Assembly (NCBI RefSeq): GCF_040712075.1
Contig: NZ_JBFCVL010000003.1
Location: 434,001 to 498,000 of the forward strand
Direction: 5' to 3'
Length of the DNA: 64,000 nucleotides
Source of the DNA: Fodinicurvata sp. EGI_FJ10296
GTDB taxonomy: Bacteria > Pseudomonadota > Alphaproteobacteria > DSM-16000 > Inquilinaceae
Below are positions 35,095 to 43,556 of this stretch, piece after piece. The notes below the pieces were generated by a model, which was not told where the DNA came from, ran no database searches, and saw nothing but the letters and a program-made list of their open reading frames with translations. The number at the start of each line of letters is the position of its first letter. Positions within the stretch are counted from its first letter, which is position 1. The position numbers were made by a program, and so were the translations under genes.

Positions 35095-35285
35095 ATGGCA
35101 GGTCTCCTGGCTCGCGGGTCCGAGACAATTATTCCGCCTTCCCGGGCATTGCCCAGTGGCATGTCGAGTCGAATGACCCGACTGCGAATACCGTCTATCC
35201 GCTTACAGTTGCGGGGGCAGCCCCGGCTTCAAACCGGGTTCCCTCTTAGCCCCGCCTACGGCGTTTGCCGTCGACGCGGACCATC
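35095..35285 (-). promoter_or_regulatory. Cobalamin riboswitch
   Basis: Read on the minus strand, the region carries the B12-riboswitch signature in order: AGAGGGAACCCGG, then GGGGCTGCCCCCGCAACTGT, GCCACTG, GGGAAGGCGG, and finally GAGCCAGGAGACCTGCC ending near 35097. Boundaries at the 5' side are approximate. It points to the PCu(A)C-type gene, whose start is about 140 bases further on, and no other gene lies between. Riboswitches of this class shut expression off when adenosyl- or related cobalamin is abundant. Confidence 0.93.
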
Positions 35286-35406
35286 CGGGTCGGACGCTAT
35301 CACGACCGTTGAATCCGTGTCCACACGATCGGCGGTGCCCGGCGGCCCGGCGGCGAAAACGTCGATCAGCCGCTACGAGCCGGCCCGATCGGTCACCTGT
35401 TGTTTG

Positions 35407-36423
35407 CTATTCGCGATACGGCTCCACCGTCTGTTCGATCGCCCCGAAGATCGACCGTCCGTTGTCGTCCTTCATTTCGATGCGGACGGTGTCGCCAAAG
35501 CGCATGAACGGCGTCTTTGGCGCGCCGTCGCGGATGGTCTCGATCATGCGGATTTCCGCGATGCAGGAATACCCCGCCCCGCCGTCAGCCACCGGGCGGC
35601 CCGGCCCATCGCCTTCCTTGTTCGACACCGTCCCGGAGCCGATGATCGTACCGGCGGACAGCGGGCGAGTCCGCGCGGCATGGGCAATCAGGCGCGGAAA
35701 ATCAAAGGTCATGTCGACGCCGGCATTCGCCCGGCCGAACGCGGCGCCGTTATAGCTGACGAGCAGCGGCAGATGGACCTTGCCGCCGTCCCAGGCATCG
35801 CCCAGTTCATCGGGCGTCACGGCGACCGGCGAGAACGCCGACGACGGCTTGGACTGGAAAAAGCCGAAACCCTTGGCCAGCTCGCCGGGAACGAGGGCCC
35901 TCAGCGACACGTCGTTGACCAGCATGATCAGCCGGATCGCGTTGCGGGCGTCGTCCTCGCTCGCGCCCATGGCGACGTCATCCACAATGACGGCAACTTC
36001 CCCCTCCATATCGATGCCCAGACTTTCATCCTCGGGCATGACAATCGGCGCGCGCGGCGCGAGGAAGCTGTCCGATCCGCCCTGATACATCAACGGATCG
36101 GTCCAGAAGCTGTCGGGCATCTCGGCATTCCGGGCCTTGCGCACCAGTTCGACGTGGTTGACGTAAGCCGACGCATCCGCCCACTGATAGGCGCGCGGCA
36201 GGGGCGAATGGGCCTCACGTTCATGGAAGCGATGGGCCGGTGCGGTCCCGGCGGCCAGCGTCGCGGCCACTTCGTCCAACCGGACCGACACCGACGCCCA
36301 GTCATCAAGCGCGGCCTGCAGGGTCGGTGCGATATGCGCCACCTCGGTGTACCGGGTTATGTCGCGGGAGACGACGACAAGGCGCCCGTCGCGGGTACCG
36401 TCCTTCAGTGTGGCCAATTTCAT
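35407..36423 (-). CDS. Fumarylacetoacetate hydrolase-family protein
   Basis: A 338-residue FAH-fold enzyme. Metal-binding acids are visible in DMEGEVAVIVDDVAMG, and the C-terminal half carries GTIIGSGTVSNKEG typical of the FAH family. The neighbours hmgA and hpd make fumarylacetoacetase, the last step of tyrosine breakdown to fumarate and acetoacetate, the most likely role. AGGAGAG precedes the ATG, 58 bases after the hmgA stop, so the two are cotranscribed. Confidence 0.9.
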   Translation of the reverse strand: MKLATLKDGTRDGRLVVVSRDITRYTEVAHIAPTLQAALDDWASVSVRLDEVAATLAAGTAPAHRFHEREAHSPLPRAYQWADASAYVNHVELVRKARNAEMPDSFWTDPLMYQGGSDSFLAPRAPIVMPEDESLGIDMEGEVAVIVDDVAMGASEDDARNAIRLIMLVNDVSLRALVPGELAKGFGFFQSKPSSAFSPVAVTPDELGDAWDGGKVHLPLLVSYNGAAFGRANAGVDMTFDFPRLIAHAARTRPLSAGTIIGSGTVSNKEGDGPGRPVADGGAGYSCIAEIRMIETIRDGAPKTPFMRFGDTVRIEMKDDNGRSIFGAIEQTVEPYRE

Positions 36424-36481
36424 CGCTCGTCTCTCCTGTTGAGGGCGTATTTGCCATCGGGTACCGGCCGGCGGGCCATCG

Positions 36482-37801
36482 TCACGGTGTCCCGTCGAAC
36501 CGTCGCTCCAATCCCGTCCAGCAATCGGGATAGTCGTCCTGCAGCATTTCAGTCGTCGCCGCGAACCGCGTCACCTGCTGGGGAAACCGCGTCTCGAACA
36601 TGAAGGCGAGCGTGTTGTCCAGCTTGACCGGTGCGAGATCGGCTGTCGATGCTTTCTCGAAGGCCTGGGCGTCGGGTCCGTGCGGCAGCATCATGTTGTG
36701 CAGGCTCATGCCGCCCGGCACGAAGCCCTCTTCCTTGGCATCATAGCGGCCGTAAACCAGCCCCATGAACTCGGACATGATGTTCCGGTGGAACCATGGC
36801 GGCCGAAAGGTGTTCTCGGCCACGGCCCAGCGGGGCGGGAAGATGACGAAATCGACATTCGCCGTACCCGCTTCCTCGGTCGGGGCGGTCAGCACGGTGA
36901 AGATCGACGGATCGGGGTGGTCGAACAGGATCGCGCCGACCGGCGAGAACGTCCGCAGATCGTATTTATATGGCGCATAGTTGCCGTGCCAGGCCACGAC
37001 ATCCAACGGCGAATGCCCCAGTTCCGTGACATGGAACCCGCCGCACCACTTGATGTGGTGGCGGCACGGCGTCTCCTTGTCCTCGTATGCCGCAACCGGC
37101 GTCTTGAAATCGCGCGGGTTGGCGAGGCAGTTGGCCCCGATCGGGCCGCGATCCGGCAGCGTGAATTTCGCCCCGTAGTTCTCGCAGACATAGCCGCGCG
37201 CTGCGTCGACCCCGGCGCCCCGTGTCACCTTGATCACCATACCGCGCGGCACGACGCAGATTTCCGCCGGCGCGACATCCATGACGCCCAGTTCGGTCGC
37301 CACGCCTATCGCGCCCTCTTGTGGCACGATCAGCATCTCGCCGTCGGCGTTGCTGAAATAGTCGTCCACCATGTCGGCATTGAAGGCATAGGTATGCGCG
37401 GCCATGCCGGCCTGGTTCAGCGCATCGCCGGCGGTGGTCATGGTGCGGATGCCATCGATAAAGCTGGTCGGTTCCACCGGCATCGGCAGCGGCGCCCAGC
37501 GAAGCTGGCCCAGCGGCAGGCCGTGATCGTCGATGGCCGGCGCCGTTCGCCACCAGGGGCGGTCGACCGGCTTGAATCGCCCGGAATGGCGCACGCTGGG
37601 CCGGATGCGATAGAGCCACGACCGCTCGTTCGTGCCGCGTGGCGCGGTAAACGGCGAGCCTGAAAGCTGTTCGGCGTAAAGGCCATAGGCGCACCGTTGC
37701 GGCGAGTTCTGACCCTGGGGCAAGGCGCCCGGCAGGGCCTCGGTCTCGAAATCGTTTCCGAATCCGGGCATATAGGTCCCGGGATGCTCGGCCAAGGTCA
37801 T
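36482..37801 (-). CDS. hmgA: Homogentisate 1,2-dioxygenase
   Basis: Cleaves homogentisate to maleylacetoacetate. The family opening [20 protein letters not shown] and [20 protein letters not shown] is clear, as are the cupin iron-site region ([29 protein letters not shown]) and [10 protein letters not shown] with its conserved His. Length 439 is normal. AAGGAG precedes the ATG. First gene of the pair with the FAH-family gene; the 73-bp repeat copy lies in its upstream region. Confidence 0.96.
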   Translation of the reverse strand: MTLAEHPGTYMPGFGNDFETEALPGALPQGQNSPQRCAYGLYAEQLSGSPFTAPRGTNERSWLYRIRPSVRHSGRFKPVDRPWWRTAPAIDDHGLPLGQLRWAPLPMPVEPTSFIDGIRTMTTAGDALNQAGMAAHTYAFNADMVDDYFSNADGEMLIVPQEGAIGVATELGVMDVAPAEICVVPRGMVIKVTRGAGVDAARGYVCENYGAKFTLPDRGPIGANCLANPRDFKTPVAAYEDKETPCRHHIKWCGGFHVTELGHSPLDVVAWHGNYAPYKYDLRTFSPVGAILFDHPDPSIFTVLTAPTEEAGTANVDFVIFPPRWAVAENTFRPPWFHRNIMSEFMGLVYGRYDAKEEGFVPGGMSLHNMMLPHGPDAQAFEKASTADLAPVKLDNTLAFMFETRFPQQVTRFAATTEMLQDDYPDCWTGLERRFDGTP

Positions 37802-37860
37802 GATTGCACTCCTTCCCGCACCGTTTCAGGCTGGCGTCTGCTCTTGCCGGCAGACGAAGA

Positions 37861-37933
37861 GGGGCTCGCCCCTCGTGTCGATGCCGGACCATTCTGCACC
37901 CGATCGCGGCGCGCGGAAACCGCTACACGCACG
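37861..37933. repeat. 73-bp direct repeat, copy A
   Basis: Matches copy B at 40836-40908 in the same orientation at 65 of 73 positions without gaps; the longest identical blocks are gggctcgcccctcgtgtcg and aaaccgctacacgcacg. The two copies bracket the esterase, ring-cleaving dioxygenase and maleylacetate reductase genes. No terminal inverted repeat or recombinase is attached. Confidence 0.85.
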
Positions 37934-37945
37934 AGCGTTCCCGGG

Positions 37946-38557
37946 TCAGTCGGGGCGGGTTAGGAAAGCGGCGACGGCGTCGATTTCCTGCTGGCGCACC
38001 TCATGGCCGCCGTCGTGCAATGTGAGTTCGACCGCGGCATCCTGGATTTCGAGATAGTCGACCAACGCCTCCGTCAGCGGCAGCGGGCAGATCGGGTCCC
38101 TGCGGCCGGCGGTAATCAGGACCTTCGCCCCGGGGAGGCCGGGGTTCGGCTCCGGCTGCCACGGGATCAGCGGGTGCATCAGCACCACGCGGTCGAAAAG
38201 CTCGGGCGCCTCGAACAGAACCGAAGCGAGGATGTTTGCCCCGTTGGAATAGCCCAGCGCAAGGACCGGCGCGCCGGGGTTCGCTGCGCGATGGGCACTG
38301 ATGAAACCGGTCATCTTCGCGGTACGCGCGGCGAGGTCGTCCATGTCGTAGACGCCCTCGCCCGTGCGGCGGAAGAAGCGGTTGGCGCCGAGTTCCGAAA
38401 CATCGCCGCGCGGCGCGATAACGCCGGCCCGCGGCAGAATCCGGGCGACCAGATCGGTAAACTGATGCTCGTCGCCGCCGGTGCCGTGAAAGGTGAAGAT
38501 CAGGGCGGCGCCGGGTTCCGGCCGCCGCGAGATGTGAACATAGGCGTCGATGGACAT
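37946..38557 (-). CDS. Alpha/beta hydrolase, carboxylesterase type (MhqD-like)
   Basis: A 203-residue phospholipase/carboxylesterase-fold protein: oxyanion strand FTFHGTGGDEHQF, nucleophile Ser in LGYSNGANIL, Asp in ITAGRRDPICPL and His in LHDGGHEV. Small esterases of this kind accompany hydroquinone ring-cleaving dioxygenases (the Bacillus mhqD/mhqO pairing). It follows the dioxygenase gene by 70 bases on the same strand. ATG 38557 has AGGAACG upstream. Confidence 0.88.
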   Translation of the reverse strand: MSIDAYVHISRRPEPGAALIFTFHGTGGDEHQFTDLVARILPRAGVIAPRGDVSELGANRFFRRTGEGVYDMDDLAARTAKMTGFISAHRAANPGAPVLALGYSNGANILASVLFEAPELFDRVVLMHPLIPWQPEPNPGLPGAKVLITAGRRDPICPLPLTEALVDYLEIQDAAVELTLHDGGHEVRQQEIDAVAAFLTRPD

Positions 38558-38627
38558 CCGCTCGTTCCTTCCTGGCCGCAGCGGGACCGGGATCACCTGG
38601 ACTGGGCCCGCTGCGGGTGGTGATGGG

Positions 38628-39560
38628 TCAGTCGATGATCGGCTGAAGTCTCGCTTCGATCCGGTCGCGCAAATGTGCGTGCTGGGCTGGAACGCGCAAT
38701 GCCTCGCCCAGATGCGCGGTATCCTCGTCGCGGTCGAAGCCGGGCTCGTTGGTCGCGACCTCGAAGAGCACGCCGCCCGGGGTGCGGAAGTAGATTGCCC
38801 AGAAAAAATCGCGGTCGATCACCGGCGTGACGTTATATCCCGTGTCCATCAGAGCCTTGCGCACTTCGAGTTGCGCAGCGCGGTCCTCGACGGCGAAGGC
38901 GACATGGTGGACGGAGCCCGCCCCCTGACGCGCCGGTGTGGCGTCCGGCAGGACCTCCAGGTCGACGACGTCCGCGCCGTTGCCGCCCCTGACCGCATAG
39001 CGCGTCACCGCTCCCTTGCGGTCCACCTCCTCGTAGTTCATGAACTTCAGCAGTTCAGCCGTGGCACCGCCGTCGCGCAGCCGCATGGTCATGCCGCGAA
39101 AGCCGTGCACGCCGTCCGCCGCGGGCACCGGGCCGCCAGCCCATGGCGCGCGCGGGTCGTCCGCCACCTCGGCGAGCACGAAGCCGTCGCCATCAGGCCC
39201 CTGGAAACCAAGCCGCTTTTCGCCGAAGCTCTCATCCTCCCGGAGCCCCGCGACGCCCTGTGCTGCCAACCGCTCCGCCCAATAGCCGAGCGAGCCTTCC
39301 GGCACCGCAAAGACTGTCTGCGAGACCTCGCCCGCGCCGGGGCGGCCTTCGGCGATATTGGGGAACGGGAAGTATGTGATGATGCTGCCCGGCGTGCCGA
39401 CCTCGTCGCCGTAATAGAGGTGATAGACGCTGGGCTCGTCGAAATTGACCGTCTTCTTGACCCGGCGAAGGCCGAGAAGCTTGGTGAAGAAGTCATTGTT
39501 CTGCTGCGCATCCGCTGCCAACGACGTGACATGGTGCAGGCCTTTGATCTGGGTCAGCAT
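38628..39560 (-). CDS. Ring-cleaving dioxygenase, glyoxalase fold (MhqO-like)
   Basis: A two-domain vicinal-oxygen-chelate protein of 310 residues. First domain begins KGLHHVTSLAADAQQNNDFF; the second contains SVHHVAFAVEDRAAQ and FFWAIYFRTPGGVLFEVATN, with His and Glu metal ligands. The DADAQxNxDFY opening is typical of hydroquinone/2-methylhydroquinone dioxygenases (MhqO/LinE-like group), which yield semialdehydes that maleylacetate reductase can process. ATG 39560 follows GGAGCGAG; divergent from the maleylacetate reductase gene. Confidence 0.85.
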   Translation of the reverse strand: MLTQIKGLHHVTSLAADAQQNNDFFTKLLGLRRVKKTVNFDEPSVYHLYYGDEVGTPGSIITYFPFPNIAEGRPGAGEVSQTVFAVPEGSLGYWAERLAAQGVAGLREDESFGEKRLGFQGPDGDGFVLAEVADDPRAPWAGGPVPAADGVHGFRGMTMRLRDGGATAELLKFMNYEEVDRKGAVTRYAVRGGNGADVVDLEVLPDATPARQGAGSVHHVAFAVEDRAAQLEVRKALMDTGYNVTPVIDRDFFWAIYFRTPGGVLFEVATNEPGFDRDEDTAHLGEALRVPAQHAHLRDRIEARLQPIID

Positions 39561-39729
39561 GGCACTCGCTCCAATTCCGGTATCATATTCATGACCGAAG
39601 AGATGGGTGGCCCGGCCTGTTTTCGGTATGGTCATTATCGTGCATGGACTGTTGCAATTTCTGTAATGATGGCAGCATGGGCGAGATCCACGTGAGGGCG
39701 ACGTGCCCTTCTGATCGAAAGTATCGACT

Positions 39730-40803
39730 ATGGATATATTTCAGCAGGAATTCGCGCTCTCGCAGCCGGCGCTGCGCGTTTCGTTCGGCCCCGGCCGGCG
39801 CCGGACGCTTCCCGAGGAAGCCGAGCGGCTGGGCGCACAGCGAGCCGTGGTCCTGTCGACCCCCCGGCACGAAGGGCTGGGGCAGGAGCTTGCGGGGGCG
39901 CTGGGGCCGCTGGCCGCCGGCGTTCTGCCGCGAGCGCAGATGCACACGCCGGTCGAGGTGACCGCGGCCGCTCTCGACGATGTCCTGGCGATGAGGGCCG
40001 ACTGCCTCGTCGCCGTCGGCGGCGGTTCGGCCATCGGTCTCTCGAAGGCGCTGGCGTTGCGCACCGGCCTGCCGCAGATCGCCCTGCCCACCACTTATGC
40101 CGGTAGCGAGGCGACACCGGTTCTCGGGCAGACGAAGGAAGGGCGAAAGACGACGATCACCGACGCGCGGGTGCAGCCCGCGGTCATCCTCTACGACGCG
40201 GAATTGGTGCGCGCCCTGCCGCTGCCGATCACGGCGGCGAGCGCCATGAACGCCATCGCGCATGCGGCTGAAGGTCTCTACGCGCGCGACCGCAACCCGA
40301 TCGCCACACTTCTGGCGATCGAGGGAATGAAAGCCTTTCGCAACGCCCTGCCGACGGTCTGCCGCGATCCGCAGGATCTGGAGGCCAGAGGCGAGACGCT
40401 CTATGGCGCATGGCTGTGCGGAACGGTGCTGGCGCAGGTGGGGATGGCGCTGCACCACAAACTGAGCCACGTCCTCGGCGGATCGTTCGGTCTTCCTCAT
40501 GCGGAAACACACGCGATCCTGCTTCCGCACACCATCGCCTACAATGCCGGCGCAGTTCCCGAACTGCTGCAACCGGTGGCGGAGGTGTTCGACGGCGACT
40601 CCCCCGGGAAGGCGCTTCACGACTTCGCCAGGCGCATCAACGCGCCGCGCGCCCTTCGGGATATCGGCATGAAGGAAAAGGATATCATGACGGCGGCCGA
40701 AATCGCGCTGGGGTCTCCCTACTGGAACCCGCGCGAGTTGAATCTGCAGGGAATCGCTGCACTTCTGCGCGCTGCCTGGTCCGGTGACGCGCCTCTGTGG
40801 TAG
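39730..40803 (+). CDS. Maleylacetate reductase
   Basis: A 357-residue group III iron-containing alcohol dehydrogenase-fold enzyme: VAVGGGSAIGLSKALAL binds NAD(P)H, LPTTYAGSEATPVLGQT is characteristic of maleylacetate reductases, and HKLSHVLGGSFGLPHAETHA supplies the metal-site histidines. It reduces maleylacetate to 3-oxoadipate, the convergence point of hydroquinone, hydroxyquinol and chloroaromatic breakdown. Divergent from the ring-cleaving dioxygenase; the 169-base gap is AT-richer and should hold both promoters. Confidence 0.93.
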   Translation: MDIFQQEFALSQPALRVSFGPGRRRTLPEEAERLGAQRAVVLSTPRHEGLGQELAGALGPLAAGVLPRAQMHTPVEVTAAALDDVLAMRADCLVAVGGGSAIGLSKALALRTGLPQIALPTTYAGSEATPVLGQTKEGRKTTITDARVQPAVILYDAELVRALPLPITAASAMNAIAHAAEGLYARDRNPIATLLAIEGMKAFRNALPTVCRDPQDLEARGETLYGAWLCGTVLAQVGMALHHKLSHVLGGSFGLPHAETHAILLPHTIAYNAGAVPELLQPVAEVFDGDSPGKALHDFARRINAPRALRDIGMKEKDIMTAAEIALGSPYWNPRELNLQGIAALLRAAWSGDAPLW

Positions 40804-40835
40804 ACCGTCACCCAGGCCGTTCGGCGGAGACAAGG

Positions 40836-40908
40836 CGGGCTCGCCCCTCGTGTCGCTGCCCGGCCATTCCGCATCCGATCGCGGCGCACGAAAACCGCTA
40901 CACGCACG
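40836..40908. repeat. 73-bp direct repeat, copy B
   Basis: Second copy of the repeat at 37861-37933, 2.9 kb away in direct orientation, 8 mismatches, no gaps. It ends 28 bases before the methyltransferase start and may contribute to that gene's leader. Confidence 0.85.
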
Positions 40909-40936
40909 CCCGCAACACGACCGAAAAGGAACCGAC

Positions 40937-41722
40937 GTGACGACTGCCAATGACCAAGCCCCTAACGCCGCCGGCCAGACCTGGAATCCCGAAGCATACG
41001 CCCGAGACGCCGGATTCGTTCCCGTCCTCGGCTCGGCGGTGCTCGACTTGCTCGCCCCGACGCGCGGCGAACGCATTCTCGATCTCGGCTGCGGCGACGG
41101 CGTTCTGACCGCCCGTCTGGCCGAGGCCGGCGCCGATGTGGTGGGCGTCGATGCTTCGCCGGGCATGATCGCCGCCGCCCGGGAACGCGGGCTTGCCGCC
41201 CATGTGGTCGACGGCCATGAACTGGCATTCGAGGGCGAATTCGACGCCGTATTCTCCAATGCGGCCCTGCACTGGATGTCCCGCGATCCCGCCGCTGTCG
41301 TGGCCGGTGCCGCCCGCGCGCTGAAACCCGGCGGCCGGTTTGTCGCCGAGTTCGGCGGCCACGGCAATGTCGCCGCCATCGTCACCGCCCTGATTGCGGC
41401 CCTCGATGCTCAGGGCGTGGACGGCGCCACCCGGATGCCGTGGTATTTTCCGGCACCTGATGCGTATCGTCGAGTGCTCGAAGCGCACGGATTCCGGATC
41501 GAGACGATCGACCTCATTCCCCGGCCGACGCCGCTGCCCACGGGCATGACCGGCTGGCTGCGTACCTTCGCCGATCCATTCCTGAAAGGCCTGTCCGACA
41601 GCGATCGCGAGACGGTCCTGAACCGCGCGACCGGATGGCTCGCCACCAGCCTGTGCGACGAAGACGGTCACTGGAGCGCCGACTACGTGCGCCTGCGGTT
41701 CCGGGCTGCGCGCGGTGATTGA
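40937..41722 (+). CDS. SAM-dependent methyltransferase
   Basis: A class I methyltransferase of 261 residues, similar to trans-aconitate methyltransferases: motif I ILDLGCGDGVLTARLAEAGA, post-I GVDASPGMIAAAR, and FDAVFSNAALHWM with the Trp-containing motif II. The GTG at 40937 has AAAAGGAAC before it; the frame further upstream is repeat sequence. Substrate unknown. It follows the maleylacetate reductase gene on the same strand but is separated by repeat copy B. Confidence 0.88.
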   Translation: MTTANDQAPNAAGQTWNPEAYARDAGFVPVLGSAVLDLLAPTRGERILDLGCGDGVLTARLAEAGADVVGVDASPGMIAAARERGLAAHVVDGHELAFEGEFDAVFSNAALHWMSRDPAAVVAGAARALKPGGRFVAEFGGHGNVAAIVTALIAALDAQGVDGATRMPWYFPAPDAYRRVLEAHGFRIETIDLIPRPTPLPTGMTGWLRTFADPFLKGLSDSDRETVLNRATGWLATSLCDEDGHWSADYVRLRFRAARGD

Positions 41723-41827
41723 AATATTCAACCGCCAAAGTCATTCAAGGGAACATAAAAATTTAATAACCGGCCGCTTAAGCTCACCTCATGTCCTTGA
41801 CAATTCTGGAACAGAGGAGCGAAATGC

Positions 41828-42640
41828 ATGCCGGATCCAGCCTCCATAAACGACCTCGGCCAGGGTGATGCGGAAGACATCGCCTGGCTGGTGATCGAGA
41901 CTCTTGCTCAAAGCAACGATGCGGCGTCGGCGTTCGTGACCATCGGCCATCTTTTGCGCAACGCCCACGGCCTGAAGGACGACGGCGAACACACCGTCAT
42001 CAAGAATCCGCTGTTTCTGAGCCATGGCTTCTCCGGCATGTCGCCCCGAACCCGCTCATATATAACAGACCGGGGGGTCAAGAGCTTCGGCAGCAGCGTT
42101 GCCTCCGTCGCCAGCGGGGCGGCATCGGCAGTGACCATGGTGGACGTCGCCGGTTTGGCCCTGCATGGCAGTGCCGTGGGCACGACTGGCGCCCATATCA
42201 TGGGCATCAAGGCATCCGGAAAAGGCTTCAGGAACAGCCAGACGATCATGTACTGGATGGACGCCATGCTGAAGGCGAAATACGCCAAGCTTGCCGTGCG
42301 CGGCACCGGACTGGCAGGCGCGGCCATTCCGATTCCCGCCGTCGGTCTGGGCGTGACCATCGCCAGCACCGTCGCCAAACTCGGCATCAAGGTCACGCTG
42401 GGCAAACTGATCGCCCGCGTCGCGATGGAAGTCCATTGGCGCGCCTATCAGGAAAACAAGATCAACAGCATCCTTCCCGGACGCTCGGCCGGTCTGGCCG
42501 TCGGCCCCGCCTCGGCCATGTTCGTCGAGATATTCACGCGGCGAGGCCTTACCCGGATCTTCGGCCAATACGACGTCGACTCCTTCATGAAGGAACCGGG
42601 TGGTTGGATGGCATTGAACGACAAGCTGATGCTGATGTAG
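41828..42640 (+). CDS. Hypothetical protein with glycine-rich hydrophobic core
   Basis: Not recognised. GAGGAGCG lies just upstream of the ATG and the region before it is AT-rich. Of 270 residues, about 85-130 (Ser/Ala/Gly-rich) and 155-200 (LAVRGTGLAGAAIPIPAVGL, then GVTIASTVAKLGIKV) form long weakly hydrophobic stretches like those of pore-forming or membrane-inserting domains, flanked by charged helices. No signal peptide. It stands alone between the methyltransferase and the acetyltransferase. It could be a membrane-active effector or a structural protein; no evidence decides. Confidence 0.65.
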   Translation: MPDPASINDLGQGDAEDIAWLVIETLAQSNDAASAFVTIGHLLRNAHGLKDDGEHTVIKNPLFLSHGFSGMSPRTRSYITDRGVKSFGSSVASVASGAASAVTMVDVAGLALHGSAVGTTGAHIMGIKASGKGFRNSQTIMYWMDAMLKAKYAKLAVRGTGLAGAAIPIPAVGLGVTIASTVAKLGIKVTLGKLIARVAMEVHWRAYQENKINSILPGRSAGLAVGPASAMFVEIFTRRGLTRIFGQYDVDSFMKEPGGWMALNDKLMLM

Positions 42641-42685
42641 ATGCGCAGCCGGGCCCGCCACACCAGGGTTATCGCGGCAAGTGCG

Positions 42686-42715
42686 GACCCCGGACAGCGC
42701 TTCACGCTTCCGGGG
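42686..42715. repeat. Palindromic intergenic repeat, copy 1
   Basis: gaccccggacagcgcttcacgcttccgggg folds into a stem (ccccgga / tccgggg with inner AGCG/CGCT pairs). It belongs to the same family as the copies at 55143-55172 and 55286-55313. It lies between two convergent genes and may act as a bidirectional transcript end. Confidence 0.75.
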
Positions 42716-42747
42716 GATAGGCAAGTGGACCGATTGCGAAAGATGCC

Positions 42748-43326
42748 TTAAAGCGGTTTCGTCAGGAGAACCCAGTCGTCAGCATCAGACTTCCAGCCTT
42801 CCTTCACGCATGGCAATCTCGCGGTCTCTGAATAATCGTTCCGCTCATAAAGACGGCGGGCCCCTGAATTGTTGCTCGCGACAATCAGACTCATCCGTCT
42901 CATACCCTGATCTTGCGCGATTCTTTCTGCCAAATGGAGCAGCTGCGATCCGATCCCTCGTCCACGATACTCCGGATAGCAGGCAAGAACGTTGATGTAC
43001 CAGCTGTCGAGAGCCCTGTTTTCCAGTTCCACCATCGGTCGGAACAAAGGCGGCAAATCTTCACCAACAGGGGTTGGCTGCGCGCCAATTGCGTAACCGG
43101 TCAACCCAGCAACGGCTCCGGCTCCGAAATCCATTACGATGATTTCGCCTTCCCGCGCCTTTGCCGCCTGTCGGCTTCGGCCTACATCCCACGGGTCCTG
43201 ATCCTTTTCGGCCATGCTTTCCCAGATGTAAAGGGGTAGCCCTTCTCCAGCAAAGTTGACAAGATCTGCCAGTTGTTGTGCATCGGCTTCAGTGGCGGGC
43301 CTAAAGGGGGTCTTGAGTTCGATCAT
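42748..43326 (-). CDS. GNAT-family N-acetyltransferase
   Basis: A 192-residue acetyltransferase with the acetyl-CoA motif A YPEYRGRGIGSQLLHLAE and motif B SLIVASNNSGARRLYERNDY. The first 70 residues with an aromatic, acid-rich stretch are usual for the family. Its ATG overlaps a preceding stop codon (ATGA), implying that a longer transcript once came from the frame listed next. Substrate unknown. Confidence 0.9.
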   Translation of the reverse strand: MIELKTPFRPATEADAQQLADLVNFAGEGLPLYIWESMAEKDQDPWDVGRSRQAAKAREGEIIVMDFGAGAVAGLTGYAIGAQPTPVGEDLPPLFRPMVELENRALDSWYINVLACYPEYRGRGIGSQLLHLAERIAQDQGMRRMSLIVASNNSGARRLYERNDYSETARLPCVKEGWKSDADDWVLLTKPL

Positions 43327-43550
43327 GCCTTCCTCCCCAGCAGATTCAGGACCGGTAGGTTCGGGTCGCCATCATCGGCAACGGACTTGACCTTGACATC
43401 GTAGCCCGAACCGCTGGGCTCCGCACGGAAAGATCGCTGTCCGACTGCGTACCCAGTCCGTCGAACGCCGGTCGGCTGGCACTCGCGACGTCGCTGGAAT
43501 GGGTCGCGGTCTCGCCGCACCCGCACGGATTGCCCAACCCGGGTTTTCAG
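43323..43550 (-). pseudogene. Possible gene remnant upstream of the acetyltransferase
   Basis: The frame ending at 43323 overlaps the acetyltransferase start by ATGA and its end (SGSGYDVKVKSVADDGDPNL) is protein-like. Upstream of about 43430 the protein-like text (ASASRPAFDGLGTQSDSDLS) is in a different frame, so one frameshift separates two halves. No family is recognised and no start is visible. It could also be chance. Confidence 0.3.
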
Positions 43551-43556
43551 AACTCT

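Noticed and set aside
36680-37663. Long plus-strand open frame
   Set aside because: It is antisense to hmgA, has Arg/His/Gln-rich composition typical of reverse frames in GC-rich DNA, and no start signal.
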